This document shows, piece after piece, positions 1 to 6,496 of a stretch of 17,374 nucleotides of DNA. The notes beneath the pieces were generated by a model. The model did no database searches and was not told the DNA's origin. It saw nothing but the letters and a program-made list of their open reading frames with translations. Each line of letters begins with the position of its first letter. The first letter of the stretch is position 1. Both the position numbers and the translations under genes were made by a program. Source of the DNA: Hyphomonas sp. (lineage in GTDB: Bacteria > Pseudomonadota > Alphaproteobacteria > Caulobacterales > Hyphomonadaceae); contig DNFL01000380.1 of NCBI GenBank assembly GCA_003486945.1, positions 1-17,374 on the forward strand, read 5' to 3'.

Positions 1-782
1 TCCGATCTTGCTTCAAAATAGACTTCGGTCTTTCCCGACCCTGTCACGCCGTCGAGAAGCGAGACCGAGAAGGTTCCGCCATCTACCGCTGCGCGCAAGG
101 CGTCGACGGCCATCTGTTGCGCGTCTCCGAACGTCACGGTGGTGTGCTTCGGGTCGAGCCGCTGGAACCTCTTCTCAGGGATGGCAGCCTCTGCGAGACA
201 ACCCGCCGCCACGAGACCGTCGATGACACCGGTCGAACATCCCGACTGCTCGGCAAGCGCCGCCTTCGTCCGTATGAGCCCGTCCGCCGCGATCTCGAGA
301 GCCCGCGCACGCGCCGGCGTCAGTCGCGGCGGATGCGGAGCCCCGAAGACAGCCACCACGCCGAACCGCGGCTTCTGCGGCTCGAACACGGCCTGCGCGC
401 TCATCATCATCCGGACGACCATGCCGAGCGGCGACAGCGTGTAGCGCGCGATCCACTCGGCAAATTGCAGCGACACCGCCGGTAGTCCGGGCACCTCCAT
501 CACGCCGTCGATCGCCTTCAGCTTTTTCGGGTCGACAGGCTTCCCTTCGCCCACCGCCCTGTCCCAGACGACGCCGATCCGCATCTGCGGCCCGAATGGC
601 ACCACGACGAAGCTACCCGGCTCCGGCACCTCGCCGTCGATCGACACGTAGTCGTAGGTCTGGTCGAGTGCGACCGGCAACAGAACAGGTACGAGCGGCC
701 CCTGCGGCACGACCTTGCCCGCCGGACGGCTCCGCGCCGGCGCTTCACGCGCGTCGTCATCTTTACCGAATAGGTCGTTCAC
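1..782 (-). CDS. priA: Primosomal protein N' (PriA helicase), N-terminal part
   Basis: PriA is the 3'-to-5' DNA helicase that reloads the replisome at stalled forks. I translated the minus strand from a GTG at 782 and read 260 uninterrupted codons to the window edge, so the C-terminal two thirds (E. coli PriA is about 730 residues) lie outside. Residues about 30-125 read as the N-terminal 3'-DNA-binding domain (LDQTYDYVSIDGEVPEPGSF, then VVPFGPQMRIGVVW). A winged-helix-like stretch follows (LTPARARALEIAADGLIRTK). The Walker A motif GVTGSGKTEVYFEA, very typical of PriA, lies near residues 245-258 (minus strand of about 9-50). The GTG start is preceded by a purine-rich GAGCGAG. An in-frame TTG 15 bases upstream is possible. 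It diverges from fsa across 83 bases, a pairing I remember from other alphaproteobacteria. Confidence 0.95.
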   Translation of the reverse strand, partial: MNDLFGKDDDAREAPARSRPAGKVVPQGPLVPVLLPVALDQTYDYVSIDGEVPEPGSFVVVPFGPQMRIGVVWDRAVGEGKPVDPKKLKAIDGVMEVPGLPAVSLQFAEWIARYTLSPLGMVVRMMMSAQAVFEPQKPRFGVVAVFGAPHPPRLTPARARALEIAADGLIRTKAALAEQSGCSTGVIDGLVAAGCLAEAAIPEKRFQRLDPKHTTVTFGDAQQMAVDALRAAVDGGTFSVSLLDGVTGSGKTEVYFEARS

Positions 783-865
783 ACCTGCTCGCTCTTTTGC
801 AAATGGCTCCGAGGAGATAGATATGGCGTGCTCGATGGGCGAGCCGATGGCAAGGAGAAAAGACC

Positions 866-1522
866 GTGAAATTCTTCGTCGATACCGCCGACGTGGCCGA
901 AATCAAGGACCTCGCCTCCACTGGCCTGCTCGATGGCGTCACCACCAACCCCTCGCTCGTCGCCAAGGCAAACCGCGATTTCAAGACCATCATCGCCGAG
1001 ATCTGCGCGGCCGTCCCCGGTCCCGTCTCCGCCGAAGTAGCCTCGACCGAATACGGACAGATGATGAAGGAGGCTGCCGTCCTCGCCAAGATCGCCAGCA
1101 ACGTGACGATCAAGTTGCCGCTGACCTGGGACGGGCTTAAAGCCTGCAAGGCGCTCACGTCGGATGGCATCAAGACCAATGTGACACTCTGCTTCTCTGC
1201 GACCCAGGCGCTTCTGGCTGCCAAAGCCGGGGCGACGTACATCTCGCCCTTCATCGGCCGCATCGACGACATCGGCTACGACGGCATGAACCTGATCCGC
1301 GAGATCAGGCAGATCTACGACAACTACCCCGATCTCGGGACCGAGATCCTTGCCGCATCCATCCGCACGGTCGGCCACGTCCGCGACGCAGCCCTTGCCG
1401 GCGCCGACGTTTCGACGATCCCGCCGAATATCCTCAAGAGCCTCGCCCAGCACCCGCTGACCGACAAGGGCGTCGCCCAGTTCACCGCCGACTGGGCCAA
1501 GACCGGCCAGAAGATCGTCTGA
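866..1522 (+). CDS. fsa: Fructose-6-phosphate aldolase / transaldolase-like protein
   Basis: A 218-residue protein of the short transaldolase/FSA subfamily. It would be a cytosolic class I aldolase making or splitting fructose 6-phosphate or transferring dihydroxyacetone units. The N-terminus [14 protein letters not shown] and the TTNPSL motif (residues 26-31) are family hallmarks. The Schiff-base lysine is K83 in [11 protein letters not shown]. The segment KTNVTLCFS (103-111) and the phosphate-site region around SIRTVGHV (165-172) are intact. The length matches E. coli FsaA (220). Start is GTG, chosen because AAGGAG at 852-857 sits 8 bases upstream and the protein begins exactly where the family does. 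Sequence alone does not separate aldolase from transaldolase activity in this subfamily. The gene stands alone between divergent priA and a downstream hairpin. Confidence 0.93.
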   Translation: MKFFVDTADVAEIKDLASTGLLDGVTTNPSLVAKANRDFKTIIAEICAAVPGPVSAEVASTEYGQMMKEAAVLAKIASNVTIKLPLTWDGLKACKALTSDGIKTNVTLCFSATQALLAAKAGATYISPFIGRIDDIGYDGMNLIREIRQIYDNYPDLGTEILAASIRTVGHVRDAALAGADVSTIPPNILKSLAQHPLTDKGVAQFTADWAKTGQKIV

Positions 1523-1551
1523 CCCCCCGACGACAGCATCAGACGAAACCC

Positions 1552-1585
1552 AGCCGCGCGAAATCGGCCCTTCGCGCGGCTTTGT
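1552..1585 (+). terminator. Hairpin terminator after fsa
   Basis: A perfect 11-bp stem: AGCCGCGCGAA (1552-1562) pairs with TTCGCGCGGCT (1571-1581) around an 8-base loop. TTTGTCGTCT follows, a weak U-rich tail. It lies 30 bases after the fsa stop and before the SDR gene, so it probably ends the fsa transcript. The poor U-run lowers certainty. Confidence 0.7.
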
Positions 1586-1651
1586 CGTCTCGGCAAACTC
1601 CGCACTGACACCGAACGCCCGCTCTGAACGGATAATGCAAGGGGATACGCC

Positions 1652-2425
1652 ATGGCCGGCCTGCTCGAGGGACATCTCGCCGTCATAACGGGTGCCAGTT
1701 CGGGCATCGGCCGCGCCATCGCGGAAGGCTACGCCCGCGAAGGCGCCCGCATCGTCGCGCTCGACCAGAACCTGAAGGGCGCGGAGGAAACGTGCTCTCT
1801 GATCACGAAGGCCGGCGGCACCGCCACTGCCCATGAACTCGACGTCACCGACCGGGCCGCCTGCCGCGCCGTCGCCGCGAAGGTCTCCGCGTCGATTGGG
1901 AAGGTCTCGGTCCTCGTCAACAACGCCGGCATAACGCGCCGGAACCCTTTCACCTCGCCGCCCGAAGTCGCCGACGCCGACTGGGACACGATCCTCTCGA
2001 TCAACCTCGACGGCGTCTATAATGTCACCCACGCCTTCATAGAGGACCTGCGGGCCACGAAGGGCCGTATCGTCAACATCGGCTCCATCCAGTCGTTCGT
2101 GCACGTCAGGACGCCCAGCGCCGTCGCCTACACCACGTCGAAGCACGGCGTTCTCGGCCTGACGCGCGCCCTCGCCGCCGAACTCGGCAAGGATGGCGTC
2201 CGCGTCAACGCCATCGGACCCGGCCCGACCCTGCAGAGCATTCATCAGTCCGCGGAAGAGTTTGCCGCCGAACAGGCCGCCACGCTGACCGGGGAAGGGG
2301 CGAGCCCCGATGAAATTGTCCGCGCCCTGCGCTATCTCATCTCTGCCACCAGCATCACCGGCCAGATGATCGCCGTCGATGGCGGCCAGCACCTGATGTG
2401 GCAGACCCCCGACACCCAGCTGTGA
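1652..2425 (+). CDS. SDR-family NAD(P)-dependent oxidoreductase
   Basis: A 257-residue classical short-chain dehydrogenase/reductase. The cofactor loop TGASSGIG is at 13-20, NNAG at 90-93, the structural Asn at N118, and the catalytic set is S145, Y160, K164 (YTTSK). The acidic residue D38 ending the second strand (VALDQN) favours NAD(H) over NADP(H) by the usual family rule. The C-terminus reads VDGGQHLMWQTPD. I remember a similar TPD-type tail in some FolM-like pterin reductases and other SDRs, but this does not fix the substrate. The ATG has AAGGGG at 1639-1644, 7 bases upstream. The ltaE start follows 7 bases after this stop, so the two are very likely co-transcribed and translationally coupled. 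That suggests a shared hydroxy- or amino-acid route, as inference only. Confidence 0.88.
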   Translation: MAGLLEGHLAVITGASSGIGRAIAEGYAREGARIVALDQNLKGAEETCSLITKAGGTATAHELDVTDRAACRAVAAKVSASIGKVSVLVNNAGITRRNPFTSPPEVADADWDTILSINLDGVYNVTHAFIEDLRATKGRIVNIGSIQSFVHVRTPSAVAYTTSKHGVLGLTRALAAELGKDGVRVNAIGPGPTLQSIHQSAEEFAAEQAATLTGEGASPDEIVRALRYLISATSITGQMIAVDGGQHLMWQTPDTQL

Positions 2426-2432
2426 TGCTCTG

Positions 2433-3467
2433 ATGAACTTTTCCTCCGACACGTCCGCCCCGGCCCATCCCGCTGTGCTTGAAGCGTTGCTCAAGGCGAA
2501 CACGGGCGCAGCCTCCAGCTACGGCGCCGACAAGGTCACCCAGCGCCTGCGCGCCCGGCTTGCCGAGGTCTTCGAGGCGGATGAGTTCGACTTCTGGCTC
2601 GTCGCCTCCGGCACCGCCGCAAATGCGCTGGCGCTCGCCTGCTTCTGCCCGCCGACCAGTTCCATCATCTGCCACCGCGAAGCGCATATCCAGATGGACG
2701 AACGCGGCGCGCCGGAATTCTTCACCGGCGGCGGCAAGCTCCACCTGATGGACGGCGAAGGCGCGAAGATCGATTTTGATCCGCTCAAGGATTATCTCGA
2801 TGATTTCGATCCCCGCAATGTGCACGCTACGCCGCCTGCCGTCCTGTCGCTCACCAACCTCACCGAGTGTGGCCGCGCCTACACGCCCGCCGAGATCGCC
2901 CGGCTTGCCCAGCGCGCAAAGTATGCAAGCCTCGCCGTGCATCTCGACGGCGCCCGCCTTGGCAACGCCCTCGCGCATACCGGCGCCACGCCAGCGGAAA
3001 TGACATGGAAAGCCGGCGTCGACGTGCTCACCCTCGGCCTCACCAAGACCGGCGCCATCGGCTGCGAGATCATTCTCCTGTTCGGCGCGGCGAAATCAAA
3101 GGGCCGGGAATTGCAGGCCCGCGCCAAGCGCGCTGGCCATATGCCCGCCAAGATGCGCTTCCTCGCTGCGCAGGCCGAAGCCATGCTCGAAGGCGGCCTC
3201 TGGCTGCAACTCGCCGCCCATGCCAACGCCATGGCACAGAAAGTCGCCGCCGCCTTCGTCGAAGATGGCCACGATCTCGCCTGGCCGGTCGAAGGCAACG
3301 AGATCTTCGTCACGCTCGACGAGCAGGCCTTCAACGACCTGCAGGAAGACGGCGCCCAGTTCTACGAATGGCCGGGGGGTTCCCACCGCTTCGTCTGCTC
3401 GTGGGCCACCACGCAAAAGGATATCGACGACCTCGCCGCTTCCCTCGGCCGCTCTATGCGGCGCTGA
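2433..3467 (+). CDS. ltaE: Low-specificity L-threonine aldolase (PLP enzyme)
   Basis: A 344-residue fold-type I PLP aldolase of the threonine aldolase family, expected to cleave L-threonine/L-allo-threonine (and related beta-hydroxy amino acids) to glycine plus aldehyde in the cytosol. Visible motifs: the SSDTSAPAHPAVLEAL start; Y30-G31 in SSYGAD; SGTAAN (59-64) for phosphate binding; HREAH with the ring-stacking H85; HLDGARLGNAL with D172 and R175; and the PLP lysine K205 in LGLTKTGAIG. Length is normal for the family (about 330-350). It begins 7 bases after the SDR stop with no strong ribosome site of its own, consistent with coupling. Its last 14 bases overlap the 3' end of the convergent tetR gene. 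Confidence 0.92.
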   Translation: MNFSSDTSAPAHPAVLEALLKANTGAASSYGADKVTQRLRARLAEVFEADEFDFWLVASGTAANALALACFCPPTSSIICHREAHIQMDERGAPEFFTGGGKLHLMDGEGAKIDFDPLKDYLDDFDPRNVHATPPAVLSLTNLTECGRAYTPAEIARLAQRAKYASLAVHLDGARLGNALAHTGATPAEMTWKAGVDVLTLGLTKTGAIGCEIILLFGAAKSKGRELQARAKRAGHMPAKMRFLAAQAEAMLEGGLWLQLAAHANAMAQKVAAAFVEDGHDLAWPVEGNEIFVTLDEQAFNDLQEDGAQFYEWPGGSHRFVCSWATTQKDIDDLAASLGRSMRR

Positions 3468-4074
3468 GCCCGCGCCCGAGTCCGGCTCGAAGGATCCGCG
3501 TCACTGCTTCCATATCGATCGGCGCCGTCTTCGCGCCGCCCAGCAGGTCCTGATGCAACGTCATCAACATCAGCGGCGACAGGATCGCCAGCGCCGCGGC
3601 CCGCAGGCCCGCCTCCGATGACGGCCCGCCCGGCGTGACCCGCAGCTTGTCGCACAGCGATTGCAGCGCTGGCTCCAGCAGCTTCTCGAGATACGCCCTG
3701 CCGACCATTTCATCCGCCAGTCCCTCGATCAGGCCAAACGCATGTGCCCGGGCAAACTGGCCATGTCTCAGCCCCTCGCTCACCAGCGCGAAATACGCAT
3801 CCAGCGCGGCATCCACATTTTCGGAAGGCTCTTCAAAGGCGATCCACAAGGGCATCGCCCGGCTTCGCAGGTTCTCCAGGATTTCGATCACCAGCCCCTG
3901 CCGGTCACCGAAATAGTGGCGCAGCGTCGGCTCGGACTGTTTCGCCGCCATCGCAAACTGGCGCAGCGAAGGCCGCCGCAGGTCCGCGGTCAGGGCGTAG
4001 CGTGTCAGCGTGTTGAGAAGCGCGGCGCGTTTCTCGTCGAAGTCGTGATTCCGGGCGCCCGACGGTCTTGGCAC
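3454..4074 (-). CDS. TetR/AcrR-family transcriptional regulator
   Basis: About 206 residues. The N-terminal helix-turn-helix runs over roughly residues 20-66 (KRAALLNTLTRYAL, LRQFAMAAKQSEPTLRHYFG, then DRQGLVIEILENL). The T-LRHYFG-D-GLV recognition helix and turn are typical of TetR proteins. The C-terminal two thirds are helical and would form the ligand/dimer domain. The open frame extends upstream to an ATG at 4137, but I prefer the GTG at 4074: GAGGAA at 4081-4086 sits 6 bases upstream, and the extra 21 residues are Cys/Arg-rich and unlike the family. The ligand is unknown. No transporter lies next to it, so the targets may be itself or the convergent SDR-ltaE unit (inference). Confidence 0.85.
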   Translation of the reverse strand: MPRPSGARNHDFDEKRAALLNTLTRYALTADLRRPSLRQFAMAAKQSEPTLRHYFGDRQGLVIEILENLRSRAMPLWIAFEEPSENVDAALDAYFALVSEGLRHGQFARAHAFGLIEGLADEMVGRAYLEKLLEPALQSLCDKLRVTPGGPSSEAGLRAAALAILSPLMLMTLHQDLLGGAKTAPIDMEAVTRILRAGLGRGLSAA

Positions 4075-4090
4075 AATCCGTTCCTCGTTC

Positions 4091-4110
4091 TGTATCCTGC
4101 AGCGGACACA
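4091..4110. promoter_or_regulatory. Candidate TetR operator (imperfect inverted repeat)
   Basis: TGTATCC (4091-4097) and GGACACA (4104-4110) are inverted repeats matching at 6 of 7 positions around a 6-base centre. The site lies 17 bases upstream of the preferred tetR start, where an autoregulatory operator would block initiation. Short TetR-type palindromes of this size are common, but a chance match is quite possible. Confidence 0.3.
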
Positions 4111-4151
4111 ATAGAATCGCCGGCATGGCCTGATCATACGCGGCTCTACCT

Positions 4152-4193
4152 AGTCTAGGAATGCGTGAGTAAAGGGTTCCCGCATTCCTGACT
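4152..4193 (-). terminator. Stem-loop downstream of rnpB
   Basis: Inverted repeat: AGTC (4152-4155) and AGGAATGCG (4157-4165) pair with CGCATTCCT (4181-4189) and GACT (4190-4193). This gives a 13-bp stem with one bulged base (4156) and a 15-base loop. It starts 16 bases beyond the mature 3' end of rnpB on the same strand, a natural place for a terminator or processing stem. No U-run follows (CTAGGTAG), so termination would be atypical. It also lies about 80-120 bases upstream of tetR and could instead be a binding site. Confidence 0.5.
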
Positions 4194-4208
4194 CTTGATG
4201 GGGAAATT

Positions 4209-4587
4209 AGGACCAGAAGGCCAATAAGCCGGGTTCTGTTCGCCCCTTTGGGGGTCTGGCAGCCATTCCTCTGGGACGGTCATCGCTGACCGCCTCACGC
4301 GACACACCCGGGGCGCAGGCGGATGACAGCCCATGCGCGCCCCCTACTTGGTCTTGCTCCGGGCGGGGTTTGCCGTGCCGGTCCTGTTGCCAGTCCCGCG
4401 GTGGGCTCTTACCCCACCCTTTCACCCTTACCTCTTGGCCGAAGCCGCAAGGCGGTTTGCTTTCTGTGGCACTTTCCCTCGGCTCGCGCCGGGCGGCCGT
4501 TAGCCGTCGCCCTGTCTTCCTGGAGCCCGGACTTTCCTCCAGCATGGGGTTACCCCCATACCAGCGGCTGCCCGGCCTTCTGGTCCT
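4209..4587 (-). ncRNA. rnpB: RNase P RNA (bacterial type A)
   Basis: This is the catalytic RNA of RNase P, which trims tRNA 5' leaders. On the minus strand the 5' signature GAGGAAAGTCCGGGCTCC lies within 4521-4540. The central GGTAAGGGTGAAAGGGTG followed by GGTAAGAGCCCACCG block lies around 4390-4440. The 3' signature ACAGAACCCGGCTTA is at 4225-4239. The ends are set by helix P1: bases 4209-4222 pair perfectly with 4574-4587 (AGGACCAGAAGGCC with its complement), a 14-bp stem closing a 379-base RNA, a normal size for alphaproteobacteria. Open reading frames across this stretch on either strand are not genes. Confidence 0.97.
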
Positions 4588-4593
4588 GCGCGC

Positions 4594-4599
4594 CATATA
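4594..4599 (-). promoter_or_regulatory. Probable -10 box of rnpB
   Basis: On the minus strand TATATG sits 6 bases before the predicted 5' end of rnpB at 4587, the right distance for a sigma-70-type -10 element. The upstream stretch is G-rich and I see no good -35 hexamer 16-18 bases away, so only the -10 is proposed. Confidence 0.45.
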
Positions 4600-4723
4600 C
4601 TCCCTCCCACCCCCCAGCGAAAGGGCAGGGGCCAGAAACCTGTAAAAAGCTGGAACTGCCTGTAATGATCAGCAAACCCCGCAGGCGAAGAACGAGAGAA
4701 ACAAACCTCCCTCGCTCTCCTTG

Positions 4724-4811
4724 CTGTCAATCCCGGCGCAAGCCGGGGACCCAGACCGAGGCAAGCCTTGCGCTCGCCTCTCTGGATACCGGCTTTCGCC
4801 GGTATGAGCGG
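4724..4811. repeat. Palindromic REP/MITE-like intergenic element
   Basis: About 88 bases made of nested inverted repeats. The left arm holds CCCGGC-GCAA-GCCGGG (4732-4747), the right arm TACCGGC-TTTC-GCCGGTA (4787-4804), and the middle GAGGC...GCCTC. The left arm (ATCCCGGCGCAAGCCGGG then ACCCAGA) is an imperfect reverse complement of the right arm (TCTGGATACCGGC onward), so the whole folds into one long hairpin. The layout, with arms close to ATCCCGGC-GAAA-GCCGGGAT and CCAGA/TCTGG inside, resembles small palindromic repeats I remember as scattered in alphaproteobacterial genomes. Only one copy is in the window, so dispersal is not shown. The rest of 4600-4919 shows no gene. Confidence 0.6.
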
Positions 4812-4919
4812 CAGAAGGAAAGCTCAGAACCAAATCTCACCGGCCGGGAAACCCCCGCGCCTGGGCGCACCCGCATGCGTCCACCTTAACACACCACCCA
4901 TTTGCCCGCGGCCCGCATC

Positions 4920-5804
4920 ATGCCAAGCTCTTCCGCGATGAGGATCGACTGGCGCACCGAAATTCTCCAGCCCGCCCGGCGCGCGGTGATCCGGCTGTTC
5001 CGGCCGGATGTGCGTATCGTGACCGGCGGCATCGCCTTCTACGCCCTGTTCTCGATCTTCCCGCTGATCTACCTGACGCTGACCCTGCTCACCGTCTTCC
5101 TGCCGCCAGACCTCGCCAAACAGCTCGCCACGCCGATCAGCGATTTCTTTAGCCAGAACGTTGAGCCCCTGTCGGGCGGCGAAGTCGAGACGATCCGCGA
5201 GATGACACCCGCCGGGCTCAGCCTGCGGGCGTTCGGCGCGCTCATCCTTGTGCTGATCACCGCCACCTCCGGCGCCAAGGCCGCGATCACCGGCATCCGC
5301 ATGATCGCCGGCACCGAAGGACGCACCCGCTTCGCGCGCTTTCAGGGCGTTTCGCTGCTGCTCACTGGGTCGCTCGTGCTGATGGTCTGGCTGCTCGGCG
5401 CGCTGCAGCTGACGGTGACGATCATCTCCACCAACACCGGCGACGAACTTGGCCGCTTCGCCGGAACGGTCGCCACGCTTGCCGATTCGCTGTGGATATC
5501 GAAAGCCATTGCCGGCTTTGCGATCTTCTACCTGATCCTCGTGCTCAGCCTGCGCGGCCAGATAAAGCGCGGCACACGCGCCATCGCCGCGGGCGCGGCG
5601 GCGGGAACAGTGGCGTTCATCTTCGTCACATTCCTGTTCCAGCTCTACCTGAACTATTCCGTGCTCGGAACGCTGTACGGCGCGCTGGCCTCGCTCATTC
5701 TAGGCTTTGTCTGGCTGTCGGCTTCGGTGATGTCGCTGCTGCTCGGTGCGGCGCTCGCCACCGAATGGGCTCAGGCCTGGGGCGAAGAAGGCGCCGACGC
5801 ATAG
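4920..5804 (+). CDS. YihY/BrkB-family inner-membrane protein
   Basis: About 294 residues with six hydrophobic segments. The first includes the family signature GGIAFYALFSIFPLIYL, and the last two carry YGALASLILGFVWLSASVMS and LLLGAALATE, typical of YihY/BrkB. The family was once called ribonuclease BN, but that activity belongs to another protein. The real function of YihY proteins is not settled. Start choice is weak: TTG at 4902, ATG at 4920 and ATG at 4938 are all in frame and none has a good ribosome site. I chose the first ATG. The residues before DWRTEIL are not hydrophobic. Its last 34 bases overlap the convergent amidase gene, so there is no room for a terminator between them. Confidence 0.87.
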   Translation: MPSSSAMRIDWRTEILQPARRAVIRLFRPDVRIVTGGIAFYALFSIFPLIYLTLTLLTVFLPPDLAKQLATPISDFFSQNVEPLSGGEVETIREMTPAGLSLRAFGALILVLITATSGAKAAITGIRMIAGTEGRTRFARFQGVSLLLTGSLVLMVWLLGALQLTVTIISTNTGDELGRFAGTVATLADSLWISKAIAGFAIFYLILVLSLRGQIKRGTRAIAAGAAAGTVAFIFVTFLFQLYLNYSVLGTLYGALASLILGFVWLSASVMSLLLGAALATEWAQAWGEEGADA

Positions 5805-6496
5805 AGCGCCGCAATCTGCGACAGCCGCCGCAAGGTGCGCGCATCCGCAAAACCGGTGATTGCATCCGTCAGCCAGCGCCGCTGGAAGGCGCGGATCGCG
5901 GCTGGCACATCGGCAATGTCATAGCCGATCCCCGCCAGCTGCCGGTTCACGCCGCCCGGATCACCGCCCATCCAGACGCAGCCTGCGCCTGTTTCTTCTG
6001 CGGGCCAGAAGCCCAGCCCCGCCTCCGCCAACCGGGGCCAGGGGAAATGCTCGCCCGGATCAATCTTGCGCTGCGGCGCGATGTCGGAATGGCCGACGAT
6101 CCTCTGCTGAGGAATGCCGTGATGCGCCACAATCTCGCGTGAAAGCGCAATCACCGCTGCGATCTGCTCGTCCGGAAAGGGCGGCAGCTTTCCGCCGGGC
6201 AGGGGGAAGTCGTGCCCGCCGTTGACGATCTCGATGCCGACCGAGCGCGAGTTGAGATCGCTGTCGCCTTGCCAGCTGGACAGGCCCGCATGCCAGGCCC
6301 GCCGGCTCTCTGGCACAAGGCGCGCGATACGCCCGTCTTCCCAGACGAGGTAATGCGCCGAGACTTTTGCCTCCGCATCGATCAGCCGGCGGAAGGCCGC
6401 TTCGCCCGTTTCCATGCCGGTATAGTGCAGCACCAGAAGATCGACCGGAAACTTCCGCTCGTCATGGTTGGGGCTGGGCACGTCTTCGATCTGCAT
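5771..6496 (-). CDS. AmpD/AmiD-like N-acetylmuramoyl-L-alanine amidase
   Basis: A 241-residue zinc amidase that would split the bond between MurNAc (or anhydro-MurNAc) and the stem peptide in peptidoglycan turnover. The Amidase_2 domain covers about 15-155: zinc ligands H24 (LLVLHYTG), H136 (IVGHSDIA) and D146 (KIDPGEHFPW), plus the catalytic-type E89 (VGIEIVN) and K144. A C-terminal peptidoglycan-binding-like helical domain follows (about 180-235, AAIRAFQRRWL...FADARTLRRL), as in AmiD. There is no signal peptide or lipobox, which points to a cytoplasmic AmpD-like role. The ATG at 6496 shares one base with the EamA stop (TGATG), showing coupling. The frame stays open another 98 codons upstream, but that part is the EamA gene in another frame. 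Confidence 0.9.
   Translation of the reverse strand: MQIEDVPSPNHDERKFPVDLLVLHYTGMETGEAAFRRLIDAEAKVSAHYLVWEDGRIARLVPESRRAWHAGLSSWQGDSDLNSRSVGIEIVNGGHDFPLPGGKLPPFPDEQIAAVIALSREIVAHHGIPQQRIVGHSDIAPQRKIDPGEHFPWPRLAEAGLGFWPAEETGAGCVWMGGDPGGVNRQLAGIGYDIADVPAAIRAFQRRWLTDAITGFADARTLRRLSQIAALYASAPSSPQA

Noticed and set aside
798..823. Possible sigma-70 promoter for fsa (TTGCAA, spacer, GATATG)
   Set aside because: Hexamers match the consensus poorly; in an 83-base divergent gap such a match is expected by chance.
779..2503. 574-codon open frame on the minus strand across fsa and the SDR gene
   Set aside because: It is fully antisense to two genes with clear catalytic motifs. Its protein is low-complexity (G, D, R, V-rich) with no recognisable domain. 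Such mirror frames stay open because GC-rich third positions remove stops.
4323..4889. 188-codon plus-strand frame and several others over rnpB
   Set aside because: The stretch is RNase P RNA with its signatures and P1 helix on the minus strand; the frames are chance.
4588..4919. Possible small gene in the longest gap
   Set aside because: No ORF with a ribosome site or sensible composition; content is explained by the rnpB promoter region and the palindromic element.
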